Positions 45,892-57,000 are shown, counted from the first letter of the stretch. The stretch: DNA of 64,000 nt from Strongylocentrotus droebachiensis (GCA_035222895.1 JAVYIG010006394.1:1-64000); one strand, 5' to 3'. Notes: generated by a model from the letters alone, not told the origin. Numbers and translations: made by a program.

Positions 45892-48800
45892 AGATTTATA
45901 TCTCAGTCACACCACTAAACAGACTCCACACTAACCAATTTTTTGGCCATTGGGGTAATGTAACTTCTTGTTCCGTCTGTTGTCGGACTGGTGTCAGTCT
46001 CATTGGTGTGACTGAGGTATTTAACAATGTCAAAATCAAAGTGAGATGCCAATCATGGAAAACCCAACGTGTGCTTCTTTTGTCTTCACATGATATTACT
46101 CTAATGCATTTCCATCTGAGCAGAATTGATGATACACATAGTTAATAGAACCAAAGTTTGAAATCAACATGTCATGTGACATGTTTGTTCGATTCCTGCT
46201 TTCATTTCCTTGATTTTCATTTTACTGTCTAGTTGAAATGAAATACCTCAAACACCCTTTAACCTGCCTTTATCCTAAGACCCAATGTAATGACTTTGTT
46301 AAACAAAGACCATTCATGGATCAGAAACATTTCTTTGAATACAAAGATTGGACTGTATAAATCATGCTACACAGCCAATTCCTAGCATTTACCAATTAAA
46401 ACTCCTAACTTCAACCCGGGACTCAACACTATACCTAAACCTATACCATATCCCCATCCTAAACAATAATTGCACCCCAGACCTTCACTACCAAACTTCA
46501 GGTTTAAACTATAGGACCAAAGTGCAGTGCTTACTTGAAGGGCCAATGCACTTTTTCTTAAATTAACTTAATTATGTTTTATATGACAAAAAAAAACTAG
46601 ATGGAACTTTGACTGCGCCAGTCGAAAATGATGCCTCCGTCATAGAGCAATTTTACAAACCAAAACAGAAGAAATTTTTCAAATTCAAGTTCAATTGTAA
46701 TCCATTAACAGGTTCTCAGAATATTGTGATTACAAGCAATTTCTCATATACATACAGTGCGTCCCAGAAAAAACGAAACCGAGAAGTATCGATGTTCTAT
46801 CATAACTTAATCACAACTATAATTAATGAATGATACATATTTGGAAAGCTTAGAGTCTCTTCTTTTATGTGATGCTACTCAGATAATGCATATTTCACGC
46901 ATGAGTGAATAAAAGCAATTTGAAGGAAGGAAACCAAAAAGACATTTGGCGGGCGGTATCTGTATTTCGAAGAAAAATTCACATTTCTAGAAAGTTGAGT
47001 TTCTGCCCTTTCATATGACACCTCAATCAGGAGAAATGAGCGAGGAATGACAAAGTTCTGTTTGTTTAAAGTAGTGCTTGCATTTCCATAATTTTATTAA
47101 ACGACTTCGTTTTCACTGGCTGCCTGCCGAATTAATAAACGAAATTAACAAAAGACTTAACTCCCTTTCGTTGACAATCAGCTGTAGACGAGAGTCTTTA
47201 TGCATGGCTGATTGTCAACGAAACGAAGTCTTTTGTCAAATCTGCTTTTTGCTACGGCAGGCACCCAGTGAAAACAAATTCGTTTGTTAAAATTATGAAA
47301 ATGTAAGGCCTACTTTAAACAAACAGAACTTTGTTATTCCTGGCTCATTTTTCTTGATTGAGGTATCATATGAAAGAGCAGAAAATGAACTTTCTAGAAA
47401 CATGAATTTTTCTTTGAAATTCAGATACCGCCCGCCAAATGTCTTTTTGGTTTACTTCCTTCAAATTGCTTTTAATCACTTATGCGTGAAGTATGCATCA
47501 CATGAGTAGCATCAACTGAAAGAAGAGACTCTAAGCTTTCCAAATATGTATCATTCATTAATTTGTGTTGTGATTAAGTTATGATAAAACATCGATACTT
47601 CTCGGTTTCGTTTTTTCTGGGACGCACTGTATATGACCCTTTGATCTTTGACCTCATGACCCTAAAATCTACTCAGTTCATTGGCTCTGCAAGATGTCCT
47701 GAGTTAAATAGTAATCCGTCTGTCAGTTCTAATGAGAATGCGTTCACAAGCTATTTTTGCATACATAATGAGCCCATGACCTTTGACCTTTGACCTTATG
47801 AACCAAGAATCTACTCAGTTCATTGGCCCTGCAAGATACATAAATGATCTAAGTTTGGCAGGAATCCATCAATCTGTTCTAATGATAATACGATCACAAG
47901 CTATTTTTGCATACATAATGTGCGCTGTGACCTTTGACCTTTGACCTTGTGACCCCAAAATCTAATCAGTTCATTGGCTCTGCAAGATACATACATGACC
48001 AAAGTTTGGCAGGAATCCATCAATCGGTTCTTCAGATAACGCGATCACGAGAACGGGACGTACGTACGTACGTACAGACGTACGTACGTACGGACCGACG
48101 TACAACCCGAAAACATAATGCCTCCGGCTACTTCGTAACGGAGGCATACAAATTATTACCCTCATTTTCAGTTGCAATAAAGTGAGGATTGAAAAGTTTT
48201 CTCTAACTTTCCTCATGTAAAGAAGAAGAGAAACCAATAGTTTAAGTTATGGCAGTGAAACCTTTTTTTTTTTTTTTTTACTGTATTGAGACCAGGGAAG
48301 ATCACAAAATAAACTTACTTTGTAGATGCATCTCTCCTTTCCACCAAGACCATTCTTCCTTCAATCACAGTGAATACTCTACAACCAAAACACATACAAA
48401 CACATTAGCCTTGATATGAAACATGATTCGAATTCCAAGGAAATCAAAACTGCAAGGAAAAGTTAGTGTATGCTACCGGACAGAGACATATGTAAGGTTT
48501 CCTGACCTACGGCTTGTTCACATAAGCCATGATTAAGTAACCATGGTGGTGTACCACACGTTTTTAAAGCATAATTAGCTTAGTGCAATTCACGTTTTTG
48601 TACTTTATAACACATAGATATGAGACTACAAGAAGCAGTTACTTTTTACACCCTTTTTGAAAGTATATATATACCATATATGTACTTTAAAAAACAGTTT
48701 TTAATCAAAAGATTTCAAACAGAAATCTAAGGCTAAACAAAAATAAAGTCGGCAATTGGTACACTTTATATAAGACCTACTTTCAAAGGACACTTTGAAA

Positions 48801-51800
48801 GGAACTTGATGTGACACAGCCTTGGACTTACTTTGGTAGGTAGTTGAGTCTCTCCTTGAGTGGGCGGTTTGCAAGTTTGGTATCATTCACAAGGAGGACA
48901 TCAAACACAGCATAACACACCTGAACATCTAAAAACAAGGAATAACTTCATATAAATATAAATGTCATTGGAATGGCATTGGTTCCTGTAAAGTTATCAC
49001 AGCAAATTACAGTGGCACATGAAACCAGACCGGTATCCATAAAAGACTACTCAATTTTGTTGAAGTTTAAGTGGGCAAATATAGTCCGCTGATCTATGGA
49101 GCACACAGTGTAAACTTGCATGTCTCAAAATCATCATATTTCTGTTACTCTGTTTCTGGGTAAACAAGTTGCCATGGTAATATTCCTAATGAATTCAAAG
49201 TTACCTTGTAGTTCTGATAGCATACAATAAAGACATTTTATTGCAAGTGTATTTAATCACTTGATGATAATTTTATGTCCCCGTAAGATTCAGTTTTCAT
49301 AGTGTTGAATCTAGGAACTTGCAAGCTCAGTATAAAACCAGTTATAGGTAGGACTGCTCCAAACAATTAACTTTGGTCTTACCTTCTTCATCTCGCAGGC
49401 TTTTGATGTCAAAGTTTTCTCCCTTTGAGCTGTATTTGGAAAAGAGACAATTATATGTTTAAGAAAAGGCCGAGTTCTGGTACCGGTAAAAAATACTAGT
49501 GGCCTTTGTCATTAATTTTAATTCCATGTCAAGTATCATAGCATCAATCTACATGGGAAAAAATGTGGTCTGTTTTCGAGACAAGTGGGATTTATACATG
49601 TATACAAGTGGACGCTAAAGCATGTTTCACTGTATATGCATATACAATAGTATGTAAGACAATTATTTATTAAAGGTACTATGTCCCATTTGCAGGCCAA
49701 AAAAATGAAAAAGTTAAATTCCAACTGCATTTGAAAGATAATACTAATTTAGAACTTCCCTAAAAAAGGTGGGGCTTGAAAATGTCTTCAAGTGGGAAAA
49801 TAACGACTATTAGTTGTCAAATCGACTTTAGGGCTATAGAGCCCAAAAGTAATAGTCTTGATTTTCAGACAATTGTACCGAATGGTCATACGTTTTATGC
49901 TGCGCAAAGATTCAATCAGTTTAATCTTGGCCATCACAAGAAGTGGGTTATTGATGTAGACAAATGCTCATGTATCCTTTACAACTCTTTTCATGTATGT
50001 TCTTACCAAAGAAGAAAAAAACCAGTCAGTCACTCAATAGTGTCTGACAGTGAAGTCTAGCAAGTAAACAGGTTTCCTTGCATAATTTGAATATGAGGAC
50101 ACTGCTAACGTTTAAATTTCACAGATAGGACATACATGACATATTCATAATTCATGCAAAGTTCTACAGAATTTGAGGTTGGCTGCAAAAGGGACATAGT
50201 ACCTTTAACAAACTTTGAGAATTACTTGGCTATATTAATTGCATGAAACAAAATTTAACATTGATCAATAGTTTTTGAAAATAATTAATAGCTTGGTATA
50301 TACTCACATAAAAGCTTTAGTCTCTGAATTATAGGCACACATCTCACCATCCAATATGCAGGAATGTACATTACTGTAAAAGGAAAACATCATAGTCTGT
50401 AACAATTTCTATTTATCTAATAATTTCATGAGCCTGTCAAAGCATTTTAGAAATGCTCATTCTGTCTCCCATGTGTGGATCCCCAAAAATAATAGAAATG
50501 GACTAAAGAATAGGGCATCATTTCATGAAACCATCACAAGTACAACTTTGTTTGCGTTATAATCAACACACATTTAAATGGGATGTCGGCGCACTTGCAC
50601 TTTTGATAATATTGTGAAACGATGCCCTGGTAGATAGGATTCTTGGGGAATTTTTTTAATGTAAAAGAGGGTAAGAGAATCTGCCTCTGACAGGAAAGAT
50701 CAAGGGAAAGAAAAGAACAGGAAGAAGGGCGCTTGGAATGGACAGCATACAGAAATGGCCAGATGAAAAAGTAGTGACAAGCTGCATGATCTCCAACATT
50801 CTTGGGATAATCCAGCGAGAGAGAAAGAGACAGAGAGAAAGAGACAGAGACAGACAGGCAGAGAGAGAAAGAGACAGACAGACAGAGAGAGAGAGAAAGA
50901 GAAAGAGACAGACATAAAGACAGGCAGAGAGAAAAAGAGACAGACAGGCAGAGAGAGAAAGAGAGGGACAGACAGATATGGTAGACAGAGAGAGAGAAAT
51001 ATTTTTCTCAGCTACATATATCTAAAATAAGAAATATCAAGACACAGGCAAGTAACTTACCTCTTGAAGCAGTTTGCAATGTATGGTGTCAAGCTTCCTT
51101 CCATTGGGCTCTTACCAAAGGATCCAGAATAGTCATGTGACCTACAACACAAACAAGAGGAATAAGACTTCCATTACAAAAGCATAGTTAAGTACATTAG
51201 AAACAAAAACTTGAATGATTTCTTTGAAAAAAAAGGCTACTTCAAAGTCAAACTAATTTGTTGAGAGATATTTTATGCATAAAAACCAAATTGACAGAAA
51301 TCAATTATACTTCATGGTGACTCTTTTTGTGACAGTTTTTAGGCCATTAACCCCCCCCCCCCCCAAAAAAAAATACATACCTTCTTGAGAAATACATGTA
51401 CTTGTCTCCTTCTTTATGAAGCTGCATTCTCTCTCCATCTAGTTTGGTTTCAATCAGGAAACCTTTATGCTCCATCATACGCTCAACCTTCATGTAAGAC
51501 AGACAGACAAGTCAATAATTAGTAATAATAGCAGCCATGATGCTTCTGGCAATCTAATAGTATTACTTAAATATTTCATGCGTCATGTGGAAAGGGTTTA
51601 AACTATTGGCCCGAGTAGATTTCAAAACTGTACTATGCCCCGAGATGAATCAAGAGGTATCATATATAGTCTCAAGAAAGCAAAGGGCCTATATTTTAAA
51701 CTCTGATTCCAAAGGAAATAATAAATTCTAATTGCAATAATTTCAGTAATTTTCAGTTCAAAACATTTTAAATGTACTTCTTCATGAAGCAGTTGTTATA

Positions 51801-53316
51801 CAAAACAATAACATAGCACATTATTACATGGACTTTATGCACTGGAAATGAGAAAGAGAGATGGATATAGTTTCAACAATAGAAGATCATCATTCAGCTT
51901 CATTTTCTGCTGTTCTGAACAAACTTTTCCTGAGTATTGACATTGACGCGACCTGGCACCTACCCCAGTTATTTTGGCTCTTTCACCCAGCATAGGACTG
52001 AAAGGACTGAACACGCTGATGGCAATCTCATTCAATCTCACACTCGGGCTAGACAGATCACTGCAAACCTACAAAAGAAGAAAACACGATTCAAGCTTGA
52101 ACAATAATCATGAAACCAGAAACAGGTTTTAATACCAGTTTTAAATATCTTTCATATTCAACAACGAATATGGTAGATTCTGTAAGCAGAATACATTTTG
52201 GATAATAGCTTCAATTGTTCGCAAATGTTCAAAGGGAAAGTGTGTCAAACCTCCCCCTCCCCCAATAAATCACCGTTGTGGAGTATCAAAAATAAAAAAA
52301 ACATTTTACCTTTATGTATACATGATTGCATCAATAATTTAAACATTCTATTGTAGACAGCCTTTTTAAATGTGGTTTTACATTTCAAAGCGTACCAATC
52401 AACTGAAAAAACAATTTGTGTATAGGTAGAATGTATATTATTAAGCTAACAAATCTTGACCTGGCATTCTGTAGGTACACTGTTAAGAAGTATGAAGAAA
52501 GCAAAGGATAACATTTTTTAAAATATATGTATGTGCTCTATTCTATGACAGTGGGTACACATGTGTTAAGTCGTCTACAGTTCATTGGGAGTGTATTTAA
52601 ACTGCAATATCTCTTGGAGAAGAAAAATGTGAAGCTCATACAGTTTGACTACAACAACATGGAACCTCTTACATCAAGAGCAAAACATGTTTTGGTGATC
52701 AGTACACTTTAAAAAAAGTCTTTTAAATGTGCTTTTACCTTTGAGAGACTGTTGGTAACATTGAACAAGTCCTCTGCATCAGGATGAAAAGTTCCAAGAA
52801 TGGACTGCTGACTGAGACCAACTTTCATTTCCTGCCAAAACAAGGAATATATAAATCTGAGTTAACTTTCTATCACCAATAAATTGGTCGTTAATAGCAA
52901 ACCCCTTATGGTTTAAATATCAACTCTAATGCTTTTTATCATGATCAATGAAAACAGTAATCCTCTTGACTTTTATATGGAAAAGTTGTGGATTTGAGCA
53001 AGAGACATACTATAAACACTGTTATTTTCGCATGATTAATTTTTCGCGCTTAGCAACCCCAAAACATATTCGCTGGTTCTTAAATTAAGCCCGTTCAAAA
53101 CACGCATAAGAAGTCATGCTTATATTTTCGCGAGTTCTAAAATTGGCGCTTGCCGATCTTAGAGCGAAATCTGTGAAAATTTCTTTTTTTACAGTAAGTG
53201 CCCAGCGGAGCCAACTAACGACGCTACACAAAGCCATCATCATCATCATAATAATCACCATAATCATCACAAACATCACTATCATCATCACCATCACCAT
53301 CATCGTCATCTTCATC

Positions 53317-53356
<40 letters not shown>

Positions 53357-56300
53357 ATCATCATCGTCATCTTCATCATCATCATCATCATCATCTTCTC
53401 TGTTACACTTTTACACACTCATCTAAAACTGTCTCCCTCAACCCAAATGTATCTAATGTCTGAATACATTGGGGTTTTTCTTTAAACTTTCCTTTGGAGC
53501 CTAAACAGTGTTACATTTCTTAAAGATGTACATACGCTGCATGTTAGCATGCCAGGTCCATTCAGTGCAAGCATACAAATAATCATCAGCTTGAGAAGCA
53601 ACTACTGCTCACATTCAAAATGTAAAGAACTTAGTATAGCGGGTATATGTCATATATTCACACATTTCTGCCAAATAGATTGTCCTTGAAAATGAAGATG
53701 CAAGTAGACCTATTGTACCTTCATAATCATACGTATGAACCACTTCTGTTCTATAGCACTGGTTTTCCTGAGTAAGGTCAACAAACTCTGCTTGACCAGG
53801 TCCTTCTTCTTGGTAGCATTGTTGAGAGCGATAGAGTCAAGATGGTCATTCACATCCTTAATGGTCAAGCTGCAAGAGAAAATTATTCATTTATACCAGT
53901 CAAAAATAGTAGCTAAAATATGATTATTTTCAAATTTCCTTTGAATACATGAGCAAGGAAAATCAAGTGACTTTTTTGTTGCTAGCCATTGTTTTAAAAA
54001 TATTAAATGTGCAATGTACACTTAAGTTATATACAGGGAAAGGTATATTTCTTAATTGGGTGGACACTTTAAACATATCGGTACTCCATAATTTAAACAG
54101 ATTAAAAAAAACATTCACAGGGGCTCTAAAGCTGGTACTTATTATAAATTCATCCTCTAACTTTGTGAGAAATATTAGCAAGGGTCGCAAAAAACATAAA
54201 TTATCTCATAACACAATTATCTGTCCTCTGAGCATAGCTAGGGAAATTTCAAAATAGTAATCAATCTTCAGGCATGCATCAGTATTCATTCAATTCAATT
54301 CAAAATGTATTAATTCAAATCCACAAATAGGATCATTCTCAAATGTTTCATTGTATTCATTGCAAAGTGTACTAAGACAACTAGACCCCCCCTCCCCCCC
54401 TCACCACTAGACATCCAAAATAAAGCAATTACCTGTCTGGTAATGCTACTATATTGGGGTTGTTGTCAGGGAGAGGAAGGGAGTCGTCTCAGGGGGTAAT
54501 TCCATATGGTGTAAATATCCAAGAATCTTAGAGGAGGTGCGATAGCTCAGTTGGTAGAGCAGTGGTCTTGTAATCCGGCAACCCGGGGTTCGAAACCAAG
54601 GCGATGCACTAGTGCCCTTTGGTAAGGCATTAATCATCATCACCAGGTCTCTCGGAGAAGACCTTAAGTCGTCGTTCCTCTGATTGCTTACTATATCAAG
54701 CATTTATGCTTTCTTAGCAGTCAGGTAAAATAACCACTACTACACAAAAGACTTTGCTTACTTACCTCCCTCTCTCTGGGCATCTATTACGCAGGACAAA
54801 GAAAGCAACACTAGCAAAGTCTCCAGCTTCCTGTACAAAAGATTGATCATGGTATGAATCATTCACACAAGTGAGTTTGGATCTTAACAAGCCTTCCTAG
54901 GATCTAATTATTCCCTGAAACTGCTTTCATTTCAAAATCCTATTGTTTTAAATAAGAAAGTAATGAATCTTTCAAAATCATGAAAATCATGGATTCTTAG
55001 AAACAAATTGGCAATGTAGTCAGAAATTGCGATGTCATCCCCTTACAATTCACCAAAGATCTGAATGACAGAATGACCTAAAATCTCCATTCCTCTGAAT
55101 GTTCTTGGAATGGTACACCTACCTTATAGGGGGGGTGCATGAAATAACACGTTATTAGTGATATATGATCGAGATATGAACAAAATATATCACATACACC
55201 ATCAATTTATTCTAATTTTCCCCTCTTTCCAATGGTCATGACTCAAATGTAGTTTAAAGGTAAAGACCAGTATTGGCAACGCCCCAATTTCAAAAAATGA
55301 AATGGAAGCTCTCATTACCAATCATGTGAAAGAATATGTTTTGACTAATACATGATGATAAAAAATTTGCTGGGAAACCGCCTACTAATTCATATATTTG
55401 GTAAATTTATTTCTCTCATGGTCTGGTGAGAGAGATAGGGTAGTCCCATATACATCTTTCTGTGTATAGTGCTTGTAACTTTACGAAGAATGAGCCAAAT
55501 TTCTTATCATTTTGATGATTCCAGAACCTTGCAGATGCTAGATGCTAGATGATCGACCTTTTCTGATCGATTCCACAACGTTTCTTTCACAATGCAATCG
55601 CATGACCATTACTGGTCTTTACCTTTAACAAAATAATGAACCAATGGGCAATATATTTCATTCCTCTTCAATTTATGATCTTTATTACACTCCTAATGTG
55701 TAGTCTCCATAGAATTCAAACAATGCTGTTTGTGTTGTTACTTTAAATTTGCAAGAGGATGCATGATGGCTCAGTTGTAGAGCAGTGTCTCGATTCAATA
55801 ATCAATCAATGTTCAATACCTGTTTAGCTGTTGGAGCCCTGTAGTTAAGAAGTTTCTTGGCATCAGTGCTTTCTTTGGCTAAACCAAAGATGTCGATATA
55901 GAATTTAGCTAGAGTGTGCTACACAGCAAAGGGAAAAGACAAGAATAGATATCCAAAGACAATGAATTTGTTTAACCGTTTAAAGGGTCTTCAAAGCTCT
56001 CTTTGAAAAGAAAAAACACTTCTTTTGCGATGTTTGTATCTGTACATAAAGATCACAGAGTTTTTTTTCTTCTTCAATGGCACAATGACATATCACTTTC
56101 AGAATTGACAAATGTTCCACTCAGGGGCATAATTGGCAAATTTGAAATGTTTCTTTGAACATCCTCCCCCCCCCCCCCTTACCTTACACTTGCATTCTAC
56201 ACAAAATAAACACAAATATTGTTAATAAAAACCTTTGTCATACAAAACAAATAATTTTGGAAAGTCTTATGAAAAAAAGGATTTGTTTTCATATAGCATG

Positions 56301-56993
56301 TTTACTAAGAAATTGAATGGAAAGAAACATTTACTAGTACCTCTTTGATGCCATAAGCCATTCTCTCTCTCTCAAGTTGGGGTAAGAGTAGTCGCATTGC
56401 TGGATAGAAATTATCTGTCTGTTTACAAGGAAGAGAAAATTATATGATGATATTTAATTGATACAGGACAAAAGTAGGCAGAAATTAAAAAAAAGTATTG
56501 CTACCTACATATATGTGTGCTGATGTTCACATCTTCTTACAAAATTGTATTTCAAATACGTTCATTTATAATAGCGTCTGTAGAGTACAAAAATTGAACA
56601 TTGCCACCCCCTCCCCTCCCCCCCCCCCCCCCCCCTCCCACACACACACATACAAAGTGGCTCATAATTTCATTACCGGTAAGATCTACCGTATTGTCAG
56701 AATAAAAGGAGGAAAATTAGGAAAACTTTTGATTGATTGATTAAATAATATAGCAAATCATCAGTCCTAACCGTGTTTGGGTTCTTGGCATGCATCACCT
56801 TGTGGAATTCTCTCCATTTTTCTAAGAATTCCTTGAAGAGTAGTTTCTTTGCATCGCTCCCCTTCTTCTTCTGGACTTTCTCTAGGAACCCACAAAGCTG
56901 TACAAAAGGGATCTGGCTTGCAACGGTTGGCCCCTCTGGCTCTGTGCTAGCTCCTGTAGAAGGGCCTGCAGTGGGCTGGTCGGCACTAGCCAT
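36765..56993 (-). CDS. LIG4: DNA ligase IV; 26 coding exons, 929 aa, complete
   Basis: ATP-dependent ligase that seals double-strand breaks in non-homologous end joining with XRCC4 and XLF in the nucleus. Exons, in transcript order: 56772-56993, 56341-56418, 55820-55918, 54766-54830, 53719-53869, 52739-52831, 51964-52068, 51381-51487, 51061-51141, 50308-50373, 49383-49429, 48832-48928, 48319-48378, 45669-45769, 45066-45157, 44442-44537, 43240-43350, 42219-42298, 41549-41654, 40927-41076, 40109-40287, 39270-39318, 38460-38621, 37863-38000, 37271-37380, 36765-36909. All junctions are GT-AG, and the joined 2790 nt form one open frame ending TGA. The length compares with 911 aa in human. An acceptor (CTGTAG|GTCCAAATG) six bases before the ATG implies an upstream non-coding exon, which was not located. 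Only the first donor (ACG|GTTAGG) is weak. Confidence 0.97.
37660..37710 (+). repeat. (AAATG)n microsatellite
   Basis: AATTAAATGAAATGAAATG repeats five times after AATAAATT, within a LIG4 intron. It may be the end of a retroelement tail. Confidence 0.7.
39965..40040. repeat. (CT)n microsatellite in LIG4 intron
   Basis: Impure CTCTCT and CCCTCTCC tract. It is non-coding. Confidence 0.9.
40330..40445 (-). pseudogene. Decayed tandem copy of LIG4 BRCT1 exon 21, with acceptor but with a stop
   Basis: The stretch is a 160-bp-offset duplicate of 40170-40287. On the minus strand, after TTGTTTCCAG, it reads [15 protein letters not shown] then [11 protein letters not shown] and TAG (40365-40367). The real exon reads [20 protein letters not shown] at the same place. 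A loss of about four bases after the KD codons shifts the frame. Homology continues to CTCCACATCC and then fades, with no donor equivalent to that of exon 21. It lies in the intron between exons 20 and 21. If spliced in, it would truncate the protein inside BRCT1. Confidence 0.85.
41549..44537 (-). CDS. LIG4: LIG4 part 3: OB-fold domain (exons 16-19)
   Basis: Residues 489-619. [11 protein letters not shown] in exon 16, [20 protein letters not shown] in exon 17, [20 protein letters not shown] in exon 18 and [20 protein letters not shown] in exon 19 carry the OB fold with motif VI (RFPR, residues 592-595). Exon 18 ends in phase 2 (AATGT|GTAAG) and the joined codon is Val584. Introns here hold a 7SL-like SINE and two tRNA-type SINEs. 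Confidence 0.95.
42965..43145 (+). mobile_element. SINE-like element with a 7SL (SRP) RNA-like head
   Basis: TTAGCTAGGCATTGTGGCGT and then GTGCCTGTAATCCAGCTA closely resemble the 5' domain of 7SL RNA (the part also shared with Alu). A Pol III B-box-like GGTTCGAAACTG follows at 43051-43062, about 75 nt downstream. The distal part (CTTTCGGATGGTGACGTTTA, AAGGTCGGTCCC) matches a tail found in many invertebrate tRNA-type SINEs. It sits in a LIG4 intron and is followed by a short (CA)n. Confidence 0.6.
43795..43990 (+). mobile_element. tRNA-type SINE fragment
   Basis: ATCGGACTGTGGATCCCATG, a B-box variant AGTTCAAATCCTGCC, and CACTAATGTCCTTTGG match the front part of the SINE at 20958-21320. The rest diverges. 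Confidence 0.7.
44005..44345 (+). mobile_element. tRNA-Ser-derived SINE, near full length
   Basis: The head GTCGTGGTCGAGTGGTTTAA, then GCTTGACTAGAGATGC and GGGTTCGAATCCCGACACGG, keeps tRNA-Ser-like A and B boxes and anticodon stem. The body has ACGCCTGGCTGGAATGCTCC and CAGGGAGTGGAG. The tail has TTTGTAAAGCGCTTAGAG. It is the best-preserved head of this family in the window. Confidence 0.9.
45066..52068 (-). CDS. LIG4: LIG4 part 2: nucleotidyltransferase (adenylation) domain (exons 7-15)
   Basis: Motif I is ETKLDGERM with the AMP-accepting lysine at residue 286. Motif III is ILDGEM at 340-345, motif IIIa VFDVL at 379-383, motif IV EEGIVVK at 439-445 and motif V WLKIKPEY at 461-468. All catalytic residues expected for an ATP-dependent ligase are present, so the enzyme should be active. 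Exons are as short as 47 bp (49383-49429). The intron between exons 13 and 14 (45770-48318) holds the 875-bp palindromic element and the TGACCTTTGACC repeats. Confidence 0.95.
45778..45893. repeat. (GA)n microsatellite beside LIG4 exon 14
   Basis: About 115 bp of GAGAGA with few interruptions starts only 8 nt from the exon edge at 45769. On the transcribed strand it forms a (CT)n polypyrimidine tract immediately before the acceptor TTTTGTAG, so it may act as an extended splice-acceptor tract. Confidence 0.9.
46755..47629. mobile_element. 875-bp near-palindromic fold-back element with TA target duplication
   Basis: The ends are CAGTGCGTCCCAGAAAAAAC and its inverse GTTTTTTCTGGGACGCACTG, flanked by TA on both sides, as for Tc1/mariner-type insertions. 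The pairing persists inward for about 430 nt per arm: TTTGGAAAGCTTAGAGTCTC pairs with GAGACTCTAAGCTTTCCAAA, ACATTTGGCGGGCGGTATCT pairs with AGATACCGCCCGCCAAATGT, and CGTTGACAATCAGC pairs with GCTGATTGTCAACG at the centre near 47190. There is no transposase frame. Confidence 0.88.
47631..48150 (+). repeat. Tandem ~145-bp repeats carrying TGACCTTTGACCTTTGACCT
   Basis: Three units start at about 47631, 47774 and 47928. Each has one to three TGACCTT half-sites, then AATCTACTCAGTTCATTGGC, CTGCAAGATACATA, GGCAGGAATCCATCAATC and CACAAGCTATTTTTGCATAC. The third ends in a (GTAC)n palindromic run (48058-48105) and CATAATGCCTCCGGCTACTT. A related CATAATGCCTCCG-type end may lie left of 46755 (GATGCCTCCGTCATAG at 46630), so the palindromic element may have landed inside this repeat. 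Confidence 0.75.
49670..50208. mobile_element. MITE with TTAAAGGTACTATGTCCC termini
   Basis: The left end TTAAAGGTACTATGTCCCAT and the reverse complement of the right end TTAAAGGTACTATGTCCCTT match, extending to TTTGCAG. The length is 539 bp. It shares the TTAAAGGTA terminus with the 375-bp MITE family but not the interior, suggesting the same transposase. The 94-codon frame inside has no recognised motif. Confidence 0.8.
50817..50998. repeat. (GAGA)n/(CAGA)n microsatellite in LIG4 intron
   Basis: GAGAGAAAGAGACAGAGAGA-type sequence, with a roughly 50-60 bp higher-order repetition (GACAGACAGGCAGAGAGAG). Confidence 0.9.
52739..56993 (-). CDS. LIG4: LIG4 part 1: N-terminal DNA-binding domain (exons 1-6)
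   Basis: Residues 1-236. A Pro/Ser/Thr-rich leader precedes [20 protein letters not shown], the start of the helical DNA-binding domain. [20 protein letters not shown] and YGIKE follow in exon 2, [16 protein letters not shown] in exon 3, [20 protein letters not shown] in exon 4, [14 protein letters not shown] in exon 5, and [20 protein letters not shown] in exon 6. All of these align one to one with vertebrate LIG4. This domain encircles DNA and is also the Artemis-binding surface in vertebrates; whether that contact holds here is not known. Confidence 0.95.
53015..53200. mobile_element. MITE-like element with TTTTCGC motifs and weak inverted ends
   Basis: CACTGTTATTTTCGCATG at the left and the inverse of GCGAAATCTGTGAAAATTTC plus TTTTTTTACAGTAAG at the right flank several TTTTCGCG motifs. 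Elements of this style are common in marine invertebrate genomes. The boundaries are approximate. Confidence 0.5.
53236..53396 (+). repeat. (ATC)n trinucleotide microsatellite
   Basis: CATCATCATCATC repeats with interruptions over about 160 bp in a LIG4 intron. The poly-Met, poly-Asp and poly-Ile frames across it are artefacts. Confidence 0.95.
54533..54720 (+). mobile_element. tRNA-derived SINE (Thr-like anticodon)
   Basis: GGAGGTGCGATAGCTCAGTT with A box TAGCTCAGTTGG, an anticodon loop CTTGTAA, and B box GGTTCGAAACC mimic a tRNA-Thr(UGU). The 3' acceptor strand does not pair as in a real tRNA, and the sequence runs on into CACTAGTGCCCTTTGGTAAG and a SINE body shared with 30510-30697. It is therefore a SINE, not a tRNA gene. 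Confidence 0.85.
55254..55628 (-). mobile_element. MITE, TTAAAGGTAAAGACC family (copy 4, inverted)
   Basis: Termini TTAAAGGTAAAGACCAGTAT and ATTACTGGTCTTTACCTTTAA. The interior is the reverse complement of 7835-8209 with minor changes (GGTCTGGTGAGAGAGATAGG). It lies in a LIG4 intron. Confidence 0.9.
55755..55790 (+). mobile_element. SINE head fragment
   Basis: GAGGATGCATGATGGCTCAG and TTGTAGAGCAGTGTCT resemble the A-box end of the SINEs at 54533 and 30697. There is no B box, so it is truncated. Confidence 0.5.
56600..56655 (+). repeat. Poly-C and (CA)n tract
   Basis: A run of about 28 nt, almost all C, is followed by CACACACACATAC in LIG4 intron 1. Confidence 0.9.
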
Positions 56994-57000
56994 TTGGACC

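Noticed and set aside
48058..48105. CRISPR-like or regulatory palindrome array of GTAC
   Set aside because: It is a simple (GTAC)n run at the end of a dispersed repeat; the genome is eukaryotic and there is no spacer structure.
53085..53463. Open frames of poly-Met, poly-Asp and poly-Ile
   Set aside because: They are translations of the (ATC)n microsatellite in different frames.
54533..54610. tRNA-Thr gene
   Set aside because: A and B boxes and an anticodon loop are present, but the acceptor stem does not close and the sequence continues into a SINE body shared with 30510-30697.
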